From: Biscogniauxia marginata
Taxonomy: Eukaryota > Ascomycota > Sordariomycetes > Xylariales > Xylariaceae
Direction of reading: 5' to 3'
DNA: 64,000 nt
Assembly: GCA_022695795.1 (NCBI GenBank)
Contig: MU404084.1
Coordinates: forward strand, 186,001 to 250,000
The notes below the pieces were generated by a model. That model saw only the letters and a list, made by a program, of their open reading frames with translations, had not been told where the DNA came from and searched no databases. Of this stretch, positions 27,379-40,145 are shown one piece after another (the stretch's first letter is position 1; the number at the start of each line of letters is the position of its first letter). Both the position numbers and the translations under genes were made by a program.

Positions 27379-28200
27379 AGGGGTCGTCATCAATAATTAA
27401 GACCCATGGGACGGTGAACCATTGGAAGAGATATTCTGTATGGAAGATTGCGTGCCGGCGTTCCTGGTCTCCCGTAGGTCAGGTTCTATAGGCTGTGCCG
27501 TACTTATCGTCACAGGCCGGTAGTGGTCGGCAGTGGCGCGTGCGACTCGGCCGATATATCCGGTGCATTAGGTAGGTAGGTAAATATATGTATGTATGTG
27601 CGTGGCGTGCACCCACGCACGTAGTATTGGACACATACGAACCGAACAAGCCGTACCGCTTGCTGACCACCCAGGCCGGCGGATACGAATTCGCCCTCTT
27701 ATTTTAAATTATCTTCTTCTTCTTCTTTAAGCCCTGAAAGGACTAATGGTACGGAATAGGTAGTACTAAGTAATAAGATAGATAGCTGTTCTAACTATCG
27801 TCGGATCATAGGGCGACGCTATCCCATACACACGTGCATGCACCGAGACCCGTAGGGGATGAGAACCGGTAGTTTGCGCTTTTTTCCACGCCTAACTCAA
27901 GGGCTATATTCCGCATCTGGACGCTACCTCTAGCTCGGGCAAGCCTGCTAACGGTCGTCCACGCGGCCTTATGCACTACCCTCTATACAGAAAGGCTCCG
28001 TCCGTCTGGTAATCAAGATAATCTTGAAATGATTGGAAAGGGGAACAGGACTAGAGTTGGGTAAATGTGGAATTTTCATAGATACCTGTAGCCCCCCGTA
28101 AGTAGGTACCGGCCCTAGTGGTGTTTCAGGATTCTGGCCAATCATGGAAATACTATTTGTGACGATCGCTATTCCCACTACCTATTGTATACATCTGTAA

Positions 28201-28340
28201 GTAGGTACCTACCTATACTACAGTAAAATTTCCTTGCATCGAGTACCTACCTAGGTGAGAATATGGAAGGTGCGTGACGGGAGACTTGATATCAGCACAT
28301 ATGGAATGTTCTGGTTGATCGATGCTGTATTACCTAGGTA
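28201..28340. repeat. Cluster of AGGTACCT / CCTAGG palindromes
   Basis: GTAGGTACCTAC at 28201-28212 and TACCTAGGTA at 28331-28340 are perfect palindromes. CTACCTAGGTGAG lies between them near 28248, and TAGGTAGG at 28363-28370 follows. All lie in a spacer without genes. Confidence 0.8.
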
Positions 28341-29520
28341 CAGCTAAGCTACCTTAAGTAAGTAGGTAGGTATATAAGGTCGACAGGTAATTGATATCTA
28401 CCTTGGGTAATTACAATAGAGTGATACATCTGTACTGTTCGCTGCTTGGCAAGACTAATCTTACGTAGTTTAAGTAAAACAACTCGGCAGGACGATGAGC
28501 TAATAGCTTTTCTGCTTTTCTATGTGCCTTCTTTTTGCTTCTCCATTGATTAATTACCTTCCCTCATCTTAGCCCTTTATACGCGGCAGAAAGCCCCTAA
28601 ATAAGTATTAGCAACAAACACCATCCATCCGTTGTGTAGGTATTGAAACTGTGTCGTCAAGATAGGATCACTATGGTTTCCCTCGATATTCTCTGTTGAT
28701 ACTGCAAGCTGAATGATACGCCAAAGCACAGAGAACACTTAGCTATTCAACTATGCTGCTTCGTGACCAGCAACCTTGAAACTACCTAGGCACAAACACT
28801 TACACTATTCTAAATTATACTAAGGTAGAAGTTGAAGAGCCGCGCTAGTGAGCAAAACCCCAGCGTAGAAGCTTATAACGGATGCCAAGAGTCTTACCTT
28901 AACTACATGTGGTGGTTCGGCCGAATATAGCGTTGAAACCTAAGAATTGGCCAATTAACATAAAGAGGTTATGCTACTTTGAACAACGCTAAGCCATTTC
29001 AGACATGATACAGAACCCCCGAATTCACTGCATTGGAGAACCAAGGGGGAGAAAAGCTGGGGGCGCTAGCCAAAATAGCGATCATCAGCCGGCCAACAAG
29101 GGATGTTGATGGAGGGTGTGGCTTGTTGACATCAGATGTTTGTATCCCGTCTCTGAGTGATGGGTTGCAGGTTTTTACAATAGTATCACATACGGGGGAA
29201 GAGCGCCAACATCCGCGTGTCGCACATTCCTGTCCTCCATCCCGAAATAAACATTCTGACGGCACCTTACAACAGCCTACTTATTCGTTGGGAATCAAGG
29301 TTGGAGAGCCCCCGAGGAAAATACAATCAACAACTTCATAACCGCATAAACAAACATAATCCAACCTAGTTTCTCTAACAAGCACAATATCACGCTATAT
29401 CGATAATCCCGTCGGGAGAATTACTTGACAGCAGAATTTGGAAACAATATTCCTATTCCTGAGGAAACCCACCCGAATTTCTCATCGAGCAGGGGTCTCG
29501 TCATTCGCGAACCACCCGCC

Positions 29521-32328
29521 ATGGCAGAACTGAAACAGGGTGTGCCTGTTCCGCCCGCTCGATCTACCTGGTTCGGTAGACTGAAGCAGCGATTTCCGAT
29601 CCTCAACAAGAAACGGGGCGTCGCCCTCGTGGTCGCCCTTATGATCTTACCTCTGTTCGGCCTGCTGGGCCTGCTCGCCCTCCGGAATCGCGGCGGAGGT
29701 GGAGCGGCTGCAGCTGGTGCTGGTGCTAGTGGAGACCTCATCACGGACGACACCTTTTTCTACGGCCAGTCCGAGCCAGTCTACCCTTCTCGTGAGTGGT
29801 CTACAAAGGAGATTAGGGCCTGTTGCCCTTGACGAGTAACGGTGAACTGATATTTGTCTTCACTAGCTGCAATGACGGGCGTTGGGGCGTGGGCCAATGC
29901 ATATAGCAAAGCCGTCGAATTCGTCAGGCAACTCACTATAGAGGAAAAGGTATCTGATCATCCCAACGCCTAGGTACTTATCCACGTAGGTATAACGTGT
30001 GCTGATACAATGGATTCTCGTCACCAGGTCAGCCTGGCCTCTGGTGTCCAGTCATCTACAGGCACTACGGGGACGCTAAATGGCTGCTCCGGTAATATTG
30101 CCGCCATCCAGCGCATGAACTTTTCGGGTCTTTGCCTCACCGATGCCGGCCAGGGCGTGCGTGCGGCCGACTTCGTCAGCGGCTTTCCGAGCGGCATACA
30201 TGTCGGAGCTAGCTGGAACCGGGCTCTAGCTCGAAGCCGCGCCGAGAGTATGGGACTTGAGTTTAGAGTCAAGGGGGCAAACATGGCTCTCGGGCCGGTG
30301 GTCGGACCTGTGGGGCGAGTCGTTCGCGGCGGCCGCAACTGGGAAGGTTTCGCTGTGGATCCGTATCTCTGCGGTGCTCTCGCCTACGAGACAGTTATTG
30401 GAATTCAGTCCCAGGGGGTTATCACTAGCACGAAGGTACGTAGCTACGTGTTGAGTAGATTTAAGCGATCTGGCAGCTCACTGGGACTATAGCACTTCAT
30501 CGGCAACGAACAAGAGACCCATCGTCAGCCTAACAGTGATGGCGTTGAAGCCGTTTCGTCTAACATTGATGACAAGACTATGCACGAACTCTACCTATGG
30601 TAAGGAGCTAAACACTCTAGCGGCTATTTACCTTATCTAACTGACCAATACCTAAGGCCTTTCCAAGACGCAGTCTATGCCGGGACCGGCAATATTATGT
30701 GTTCTTACAACCGAGTGAATGACTCCTACGGTTGCGCAAATAGCAAGACTCAAAATGGGTTACTGAAGACAGAGTTGGGCTTCCAAGGTGCCGTTACCTC
30801 AGACTGGGGTGCTCTACATGCCGGGGTGGCTACAGCATTGGCCGGGATGGACATGGTGATGCCAAACTCCGACCTCTGGGGGGACAAGTTGGCGGAGGCA
30901 GTGAGGAATGGATCGATATCTGAAGACCGCCTAGATGACATGGCGACGAGGATTATCGCCTCCTGGTACCAGATGAAGCAAGACGAAGACTTCCCAGAAC
31001 CCGGGGTGGGCATTGCGCCTGATCTGACGAAACAACATCGCATCGTAGACGCGCGGAACGTCTCATCTCAGAAGGTCCTACTAGACGGCGCCATCGAAGG
31101 CCATGTACTGCTCAAAAATATTAACAACGCTCTCCCGCTCAATAAGCCGAAGATGTTATCTGTGTTCGGCTACTCCGTGAGGAGCCCAGACCAATGGAAT
31201 TACAAGTCTAACGGAGGTATCGCTGCGTGGACGTTCGGAGGTGAATCTTCATACCTCGGTCGCGATACTGATGCTGGGTTTGCGGGCGAGATAAGCCCTG
31301 ACTTCTCGCAAATAGCTCCCAACGGGACACTGTTTAGCGGTGGAGGTTCGGGTGCTGTGACGCCCGCGTTTGTTAGCTCGCCGTATGATGCCCTTACGCA
31401 ACGCGCGTACGACGATGGAACAGCAATGATGTGGGACTTCTTTAGCCCCGAGCCGGATGTTGTAGGTGTATCGGAGGCTTGCCTAGTCATCGTCAATGCC
31501 TTCGCTTCAGAAGGATTTGATCGACCTGGCATCCGTGATGATTTCACAGATGGTCTGATACGGCATGTTGCCGACAGGTGTAACAATACCATCGTCGTGT
31601 TCCACAATGCCGGTATCAGGTTAGTCGACCAGTGGATCGACCATCCTAACGTCACAGCCCTCATATTCGCCCACTTACCGGGAGAGGCATCAGGCCGCGC
31701 TCTCGTCTCCCTCCTTTATGGAGAGTCAAACCCATCCGGCAAGCTACCCTATACCATTGCGAAAAATGAGTCCGACTACGAGCACCTCCTGGGTCCAGAC
31801 GTCGCTGAGGGCCGATTCGAGCGATTCCCACAGTCCAACTTTTCGGCCGAGGGTGTTTACATCGACTATCGGCATTTCGATGCCAAGAACATCACGCCGC
31901 GGTACGAGTTCGGCTTCGGGCTCTCGTACACGACGTTCAACTACTCTAACCTGCGGATCGCCAAGCGCGACGGTGCTAACACGGCCCGGTACCCCACGGG
32001 CGCGATCCGCGAGGGCGGACAGGTAGACCTCTGGGACGTGCTCGCCACCGTCAGCGCGGACATCGCCAACACGGGTGACGTCGACGGCGCCGAGGTGGCG
32101 CAGCTGTACGTCAGCATCCCGGGGGCACCGGCCCGGCAGCTCAGGGGGTTCGAGAAGCCGTCCGTGAACGTCTCGAGCTCGGCCACGGTCGAGTTCGAGC
32201 TCAACAGGCGCGACCTCAGCGTCTGGGACGTGGTCGCGCAGAAGTGGTACCTGCAGGAAGGGGAGTACGGGGTTTTCGTCGGGGGCAGCAGTCGGGACTT
32301 GCCTCTGGAGGGGACGCTTACGATTTAA
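29521..32328 (+). CDS. GH3 beta-glucosidase with N-terminal membrane anchor
   Basis: Five exons (29521-29791, 29867-29949, 30028-30435, 30493-30599, 30657-32328) give 846 aa. Residues 1-32 are basic and hydrophilic, 33-54 ([20 protein letters not shown]) form one transmembrane helix, then a Gly/Ala linker leads to the catalytic part. That makes a type II protein with the enzyme outside or in the secretory lumen. GH3 marks are [43 protein letters not shown] and [11 protein letters not shown] with the nucleophile Asp339. The C-terminal half has the second alpha/beta domain and a fibronectin-III-like end ([21 protein letters not shown]). It should release glucose from cellobiose or other beta-glucosides. 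Aspergillus beta-glucosidase E is, from memory, a similar anchored form. An upstream exon extending the cytoplasmic tail cannot be excluded. Confidence 0.93.
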
Positions 32329-34210
32329 TGAACGGGCTCTGTGGGTGGATTGGGGGAGGACGGTTGTTAATAATTGTGGTGACGATGAGGATGGGTTTGG
32401 AAGTTTTTGAGAGAACTTGGACTTCGGTGAGGCCTGGGCTAAGCTCTCTACCTAGGTTGGCCGAAGCAATGGGTTCATGGCGTTTATTAAGACTTGGTAC
32501 TTTACGACGGAGGAAGTCATCACCACTAAGTAGGGTGATGTTATATGTGTATACGATACGATTATGATACGGGACGGTATTGTGCTTGCCTGCCCCCCTT
32601 TTCCCCTCGCCCCCCTTCTTCGCAAGAACGAAGATGACTGGAAACTGATCAGCTGAGGCGAGGATGTTTCACAAACACCAATGCAAAGATGATAGATAGG
32701 TTAGACAGGGCAAGGCTCCGAATAGTGGCCGAGTAAAGGCAGCTATACGCGCTCGAGGGTAAATAGGTCTAGTAGTATACTCTGTATAAAGGGGGGTTAC
32801 AAAGGTAGGAGGAGGTGTAATGATAATTGGGTCAGGTCCCTTGTTCTATAGCTTCTTGGCTATTTTCCCTCTTACACTGCGCCTCACTTTGACGTACATA
32901 GCCAAGTTGATAAGAGTCTGACATGAAAGGGAAAAAGGAGTCGAGTTCTGCATATGGCTCATATACTTAGGTACCTAATGATTATATGCATGCTGTCATG
33001 TATATGTATCTCTAGCTCGTACATATATCAACGAATATCAGTAAGCTGCTATTGCCACACGATATCGCTGGTAGTTTTAAACTAGGTAGATCTTGGGTTT
33101 CGCCGTCCTCTCGTCACCGCAACATGTAATACTATAGGCTACTAGGGAATAAATAGGTAGTTACTTACCCGCCATGTGAGCAGGCAACTAGGTAGCTTAA
33201 TTGCTACGCTAGCCATATTGGGTACTACGGCAGGGGGGCCGCTCGCGCTAAATAAATATAAAACGCCATGTGCCTTTCTACTGATCACCTAATCTTGACC
33301 TTTACTTATCAATTAGTGCATACATAATGTGGGGGTTTGCCTCTTTGACTTGTCCAGTCATAATTTGATCTCCGCTCTCTCTTTCTGTCCACCCATTCTC
33401 TCGAAACGAACGCGAACGTCCCCGGGCATATGCGAGAAACTTGACCTTCCCACACTCTGCCTGTGAATCCACCCCAGTCCTATTACATTAGGTAGGTCAA
33501 GGGAGGGTCACCTGATCAGACCCAAGACAATTCTGAGTCGTGATTCTTGAAACGCCGTCCCCTGTCCTGGCCCCGGCCTTCGGTGAATTTCGAACAAGAG
33601 TAAGAAGAAGAGCGGAGGTTACGGAGTTTGGCTTGTCTTCCTTTTTCTTCCTTTATATTTTTATATTTTATCTTTATTCATCTCCCTTTGCCTATCCAGG
33701 TAGGTCCATCTCCTCGGACTCGGAGCTCTTCCAACTACAGCAGCATCTTGATAGGGAACATCGATCTCCACGGGCGAAATTGCCCGTGTTGCACGCTCAA
33801 ACCCGCTCTGCCTCAGTATTTGAGATACTGCTAAGCCGGATATTTGAGGCCGCAATTAAACTTTTGCCTAATATCAAACCCTTCTTGATATCTGAGGCAC
33901 GATTGGTCGCCCGTTCTAGAATCTCGCAGGATTCAGTCCCTACATACTGGGTGACAAATGCCCCGGCCCGTCATCCATTATTACATCATCTATCTGTAAG
34001 GCTGGCGAGCGCCGTCTTAAGACACGCCCACGACAGTTTACACACTTGCGCGAGGGATACCAAATTTGACTCTGCGATATTAGCAGCTATAGCAAGAAGC
34101 GGCGCTCTCTGATACCAGTCTCCTGGGCCTTTCGAGCGTTTTGCCAAGGACTCTCGAGTCTTAACCGAACCCGTTGTCTACATCGGGTTTGTCCGCGGAG
34201 AGAACGTGCC
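32329..34210. other. Spacer between beta-glucosidase and second regulator
   Basis: This 1.9 kb has no gene I can support. The 12-bp palindrome TTAGGTACCTAA is at 32967-32978. The open frame at 33540-34112 (about 190 codons, no ATG at its first codon) shows no domain and most likely falls in the promoter or leader of the downstream regulator. Confidence 0.5.
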
Positions 34211-36662
34211 ATGATACGGACGAGACAGATCATGACCGTGCATCCCCCCACGTTCGACAAGACGACGACCTCTCCCTTGTCCCCCGGACGGTCGCCAAAG
34301 CGGCCATGCTTTAAGGGCGATTCCTTCGCTCCTATGGATAGCAGCGACACAGCTTCTCACCCAGAAATGCAGATGTCAGTTGATGGCCAGGCTGCAAGGG
34401 CCTGCGAAAAGTGCAGGGCCTCGAAGCGGAAGTGTGATAAGAAGTTGCCTTTCTGCGACAGGTGTAAAAGGTATGTGTGCCTTATTCCCGCCCATCTCTC
34501 CTGAGAAAGGATCCAGGATCGAGGTACCACTATCTACAAACTTCCCATTGGATTCTCAGCAGCACGCGAGAAATGGAAAGTGACGCGGAAATAATCTATA
34601 TGATATTACTATCGCGAGATATCAGTTCAATTTGGGTACAACTCCATGAGCTGACCTAGTGACATAGGCTAAACGCCAAATGCCATTATGTCCAAGATCC
34701 GATCGCCAATAACCCGAATGGCCATGGCGCGCAGTTTGTTTTGTTACAACCTCAAACCCTTTCGAATGACCTGTTTCGCGGATCTGAGCCACTCGAGGGA
34801 ATATCAGCTTCCCAGATCTTGTCTCTTGTTTCCCCGGGCGGTACGCAGGGGGAACCACACGTGGACTGGCGTTATGCCATAAGGCTGTTCTTTTATTACG
34901 TACACCCATGGTTCGCCGTCGTCCATCCGAATTTGTTCCATCAGAAATTAACCGACTTGCTCGCCGTAATCGATTCTCCTTCACCGCCGGACTCGCATTC
35001 GTCGTTGGGGAATGGCCATGATGACCAGATGGATGTTGATAAGACCGTGTCCATCCACCAATCGTCCGAACTGCTGTCTAAAGAATTAGCACTCCTCATC
35101 GTCGCCATGTATCTAGTCACCCGCATGCGTCTTACCGACAGCGGCGAGCAGCTCATGTTTGATGAGACGTACCGGACTGTCAAACGGATGTTGTCTATAT
35201 TGCTCATGGGTTGCGCGGGTGACCCGGAGCCTGGAATCGAAATTATACAATGCGGCGCGTTGATCGCGTTATACGAATACGGTCATGGCGATGCGGAATC
35301 GGCATATCGAACTCTCAGTCAGGCGGCTGCGACGGCAAGAATCATGGATATCAAGCCAGGCCAAATGAACAACGACGTTAGTGCTGACAATGTGGCCATG
35401 TCAAGCTCTGAGGAGCAAGGTGGCTGCCTCTGGTGGGGGATGTTCATTCTCGAACAGTAAGTTTCGATTTTCTACACCCATTACTCCGATTCATCGAGCT
35501 CGATATTTTCTATCGTGTTTCACACTTAGATTGCTTTTTGATTCTCTCGCTGTTCATCTAGTGCATTTCTATGTGGGTCACTTGCGGATGAGGCGAAGTT
35601 GACAAATGCTGTATCTAGATTCATCCACGCAGTCGATGATACGAGACACTTGCCCTTCATCCTAGACAGTCCCAGTCAAAACACTCTTCTCCCCGATACG
35701 CCTCCGTTGACGCCATCTACGGAAAATGGCTCTCCTCCGTTAGTTCCCTCGGTTACCCGGCATCTGAGTACAGGCGTTCAGGTAGGGACAGAGAAACTTG
35801 GATCCTTCCAGCTGTCTGCCAAAGTATCTAGCCTCTTTCACCGGGCCTTGCTGTTAGATCAAGAGCGTAACTCTCAACTGGGCAAGATACCCCTCCTCAG
35901 CACCTTCGTGGACTTGGATGGTGAGATCAGGAGGGCGACACAGACGCTATTGGAGCAGAGCCTAGACTGGAATCTCATGCTTGATTGTTTCGCCATGCTC
36001 GGAAGGTGTGTATTAACTAACTCAAAATCCTCATACGACTCATCATCCCACTACGCACAAAAACCAACTGACAATATCGCATAGCGCCCTGTTCGTCCTA
36101 TACATGCCATATCTCCCAATATTGGAGCGCACGACGCCGTCGGCGATCGCCGAGTCGGGTGAGTTGTCCACGGCTCTCGCGGCGTTACGATTCGCCTGCA
36201 AGATGTCGACCGACATTTCGTGCAAGGTAAACAAGGACTATGTGGCAACCGGGCCGGCACCGCGGTCACCGGCGGCCCTAGCGGCTCCAGCCGGAACTAC
36301 GTGTTATTTTGTTGTCATTGCCTACGTCAGCCTGTGCCGCCTGTTTCCTGACGAGTACGATGCCTTTCAGGTCGCCATCGCCGAGAAATTTGAGAGTCTC
36401 TGGTTATTTAGCTTTCGGTGGGGTATAGCTGGTGCGTTTATTATCCTTTCCCCTTCGTTAGTTATCTAGGAGAATGGGGGTACTACGAGCATAGCATGAT
36501 GCCGTACTGTACACGAGAGCTAACCTACGATTACCGCGTTCAGATAAGATGATTGGCCAACTAGAGCGGAAGACCAAGCTCGACCGAAATCATTATCTCA
36601 AGCACACGTTACTAACGCCGCCCACCCGAAATACGAGCTATGATATTGGACGATGCCCTTGA
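34211..36662 (+). CDS. Zn(II)2Cys6 transcription factor
   Basis: Five exons, 34211-34470, 34668-35456, 35619-36005, 36085-36431 and 36544-36662, give 633 aa in phase. The cluster is late for this class, with Cys65, 68, 75, 82, 85 and 92 (ACEKCRASKRKCDKKLPF then CDRCKR), and the last Cys comes from exon 2. The fungal middle homology region follows (VDWRYAIRLFFYYVHPWFAV, LALLIVAMYLVTRMR, GGCLWWGMFILEQFI), then DCFAMLGRSALFVLYMPY. A second in-frame 3' splice site at 35562 would insert 19 residues before FIHAV; I prefer 35619 because it keeps the usual spacing after FILEQ. It should be a nuclear DNA-binding regulator. It lies 1.9 kb downstream of the GH3 gene in the same direction; regulation of that gene is only a guess. 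First ATG of the frame used. Confidence 0.85.
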
Positions 36663-38437
36663 CTTTGATTATCGCATTATAAGAAGGTCCCAGCCTCTGG
36701 TTAACCCGAAAGGGCCGAAAGGGGACATTGTACACTCGTCTCTAAGAACTGCTGAGTCTAATTGTACTCATGTAGGACTTTTAAGGAAGGGGGTGGGAAA
36801 GACGTAAGAGCTGTGATGGTCGGGGAAACAAGCAGGCACGTCGATGTGATGCGCCTGTCTGACTATTTGTCTAGCTGGTTGATTTACAAATTTACTGATC
36901 TGTCCCCCAATCTAAACTTGTTCATTCCACACCACATTCTTTCTACTCGATGTAGACGGATCGAGGTTGCTCGGATGGATTTGTGAGAGGAACTAGGGTG
37001 GGTGAGACAATGAAAAGGGTCATTAGGGAGGGATCGTAGGTTGGATAGCCACGGCGTTGGTTTGACCAGTCCGTCAGACCCAATCCCCACTCCCGAGAGT
37101 TTGGCAGAGAAAGGAGCAATGGCGTTATATACTACTATCTGTATTTTTTTTTCTTCTAGGATGGGTATGACGGAGAAATATAAGGCTTAACCCTACAAAG
37201 TGTGAAGAAAAAGGGGTACAACTATATAGTGGATAATACTTTTTAACATTTATAATATTTGCTTTTTCTTTATATATTTTAAAAGGTAATAATATATATA
37301 CTTTTATTAATAATCTTTTCAAAAAATTATATTTAAATATTAAGTTAACTTTTATAAATTAATCTCTTTTTTTTTTCTTTATATAAGTACGTACTTACCT
37401 AGGTATATATTTAAAATAAAACCAGCCATGTTAAATCACCATGATATACCATATACTAACAGTAGTAAACCTTACCTACCTAAGTACTTGTCCACTGGAG
37501 AGATAATACTACATATGTAGGTTAGGTAGGCACACAGGAGGAACACGTATTTTAAAGAAAAGAAGGCAATGCGAGCCCCCCCCCTAGAATCTCGTTATTT
37601 TACTCGCGGCGTACGCGACGCTATCAAATCAATCAATCTATCGAGCCATCCAAATATCTACCTCTCTCTCTCTCTAACTTGGCTAAACCAACAGCAGAGA
37701 AAGGTCATCCTCGCGTCCGCGCCCCCTACTTATCGTCTTCCCACTCCCTCCACTTTCCTCACAAACCGTGTGTAAAACACCGCAGCAGCGCTGGCTTTTA
37801 TTTCAAGTCTGATTTGCTTCGGCGAATACAGACGGAGAGAGGTAGGTAGCAGGTGTGATATCATATGGGATGGGGGTTGGTGTATACACAAATTTCTTGT
37901 TCCTCCCCTCCTTCTCTTCTCCCCCCTTCCCCCTTAAATTCGCTTTCGGTCGAAAAAAATAATAGCGACCTCATCAGTCTTTTCCCAATTTCTTCGCGCG
38001 TTGTCTTCTTCATTTCGGACAGGGGATAAAAAGAATAGGAAAGAAAAACCAGGAATCCTAGATACTAAAATATCAAACGCTATCCTTCAATGCTGTGTTT
38101 CAAAAACAAAAACGTAAAAGAAAAAAAAACCCATGAAAGCGCCCCGGCCCTTCCTTCCTCTCCTCCCTCCCAGTCCTCCCAATGATTTCGTACGTACCAG
38201 GCCCAGTAAGTAAAGACAGTCAAGTATCGAAGAAGGGCCAGCCAGCCCGATAATAAATCACAAGACACATGTATCCACCCACTCACTCTCGTCTCACACA
38301 GAGATCCTGCTCCTCGCAGATTGAGGGGGAGCAGATAGGATTGAAAGCAGGATGATAAAAAAAGAGTAAGCTTTTTAAACCAAGATTGGGAGGTTATAAA
38401 AGGTTGTTTAGATATATATATGAAAAAAAAATTTTTG
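36663..38437. other. Spacer with AT-rich segment
   Basis: This 1.8-kb space lies between two convergent genes (regulator rightward, SPX protein leftward). It contains a strongly AT-rich block at about 37230-37400 and CCTA/TAGG repeats at 37470-37535. No gene seen. Confidence 0.55.
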
Positions 38438-40145
38438 TCATAACCCGGTACTCCCGACCACGAGCACGAGCAGCATGCCGTTGAGGGCGCAATCGGCGAC
38501 GAACGCGGCCCACACGGCGAGCGCGTACATGTACCCGTGGCCCCCGCCGGGCTGGGGACGGTGGCTATTGCCACTACCGCCACGACAGCTGCTGCGGTAC
38601 AGCATGGCGCCGAGCCCCATGCAGGCGCAGAAGAGGCTCGCGACGCAGCCGACGGTGACGCCGGCGTCGACCTCGAGGCGCAGGCGGTGCCGGCCCGTCG
38701 CCATCAGCATGCCCGAGATCAGGAGCAGCACGAAGGCGGCCGCGAACGCGAGCACCACGCTGCGCGCCAGCACCAGGTCCCGGTACCGCGCCATCTTGTC
38801 GTCCACGTCTTGCATGGCGTCGTCGTAGTAGTAGTAGGAGGCGTAGTGACGGCTGCCGCCGTGGAGGCGGTGGCGGTCGGGGAGCCCGTCCGAGGACGCG
38901 TACGCGTCCTCGTCTTCGGTTGCGTCGTGGTCGGTTGCGGTTGCGGCGGCGGCGGCGGCGGCTGCGACGTGCGGAGAGTGTTGTTCATGGGTGTTGATGC
39001 TGAAGTAGTCGATGGGTGAGGTGGCGTTGTCGTCGCGGGGTCGGCAGTTAGGAGCGAGGAGAGACTGGGTTTCCGGAGAGGATGGCGGAGGCGAGGAGGA
39101 GGACGGGGAATGCGAGAAGGTGGCGTAGGATGATCTCTTCAGCCAGTGCCGTACCCTATCTACGGGTGCGGCGAACATGGTCTTGATGTACACGAATCCT
39201 GGAAAATCCGGGCTCGCGTTCGGGTCGATGTAGATGGCGTAGCTGCCGTCGCCGTCACCGTTGTCGTAACCGTAGTCGCCCGCCTCGCTGCCGTGGTCGT
39301 ATTCGTTCCAGTATGTTATGTGTGGTGTCATCTCGGTTGCCGTCGGGGTGGAGGACGGTCGTCTGCTATCGCTCTCGAGGTGGGATCGCGGGGTCGAGCT
39401 GCCGCGGCGTTGTTCGGGGTGGTAGAGTTCGGGCGTGGCCGTGCCGAGGGGCGATGCGGCTTGGAGGGTGGCGACAAGTTCCCGGTACTGCAGCTGCAGC
39501 GGGTGGAAATCGCGCTTCGTGAAGCTTTTGGGCGATGCGAGGACGTTCTCTTTAAAGCGGCTGCTCAGGGTGGTGGAACCGGTCCATTTCTGGGAGACAA
39601 AGACCGTTAGCACATGGCTTCTCGTTGCACGATTGTTGTTCCCCGTACCTTGTATTTCTTGAGTATCTTCCGGAAGGCTATGATCTGGGCGTTGACAAAC
39701 CGACCCAGTGCTTGGATGTCCCGACCGCATTCGTCCATCTGCCATTGGTACTTGGCGAATCGTCGCTGGCGCTTCACAGACACGCCACGGGCGTCGGTAC
39801 AGCGCAGCATCAGCTGGTGAAGCAGGCCTGAGAGGTGACCTAGGTAAAGTTAGTTATTGGCGCGCACGTAGGCAGGGGGTAGCACGACATACGGAGGCGA
39901 CGGGCGATCTCGTCGGCCTTGCTAGTAACAAAAAGATCGACTCGGCTGTGCTGGTTGCACAGCTCGAGGTAGAAGGCATCTTCGAAGCGCTTAAGGGCAT
40001 GGTCCTGGTGGCCGGGGATGGCGATGGCGGTGGCTTGGTCCTTGGTGGTGTGCGTCTTGATCTGGTGCTTCAGCGAGTTGTAGTCGATGTTGTGTAGACT
40101 CCAGCCCGGCACGGACGCCTCTTCGAACTGCTCGCCGTACTTCAT
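38438..40145 (-). CDS. SPX-domain protein with C-terminal membrane helices (Vtc5-like)
   Basis: Three exons (39893-40145, 39649-39839, 38438-39589) join in phase to 531 aa. The N-terminal SPX domain is clear: MKYGEQFEEASVPGWSLHNI, then YNSLKHQIK, KRFEDAFYLELCNQHSRVDL, ADEIARRLRHLSGLLHQL and ALGRFVNAQIIAFRKILKKY. SPX domains sense phosphate through inositol pyrophosphates bound by Lys clusters. A variable, Ser/Pro/Asp-rich middle with an Ala tract follows. At the end there are three hydrophobic helices (VVLAFAAAFVLLLISGMLMA, VTVGCVASLFCACMGLGAML, YALAVWAAFVADCALNGML). SPX plus three helices without a polymerase tunnel domain is the build of yeast Vtc5, a vacuolar partner of the polyphosphate-making VTC complex, so a vacuolar phosphate role is inferred. 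The end is markedly GC-rich compared with its flanks. Confidence 0.83.

Larger units (their letters stand above)
26155..29520. other. Gene-poor spacer (3.4 kb)
   Basis: No gene was recognised. The spacer holds a long C tract facing a G tract (27327-27378), (TAGG)3 at 27570-27582, and CCTA/TAGG palindromes at 28201-28212 and 28331-28340. The beta-glucosidase promoter must be at its right end. The frame of the beta-glucosidase is open from 29407 without an ATG before 29521. Confidence 0.5.

Noticed and set aside
33540..34112. 190-codon plus-strand frame before the second Zn(II)2Cys6 regulator
   Set aside because: Does not begin with ATG, has no domain and sits where the regulator's promoter or leader is expected.
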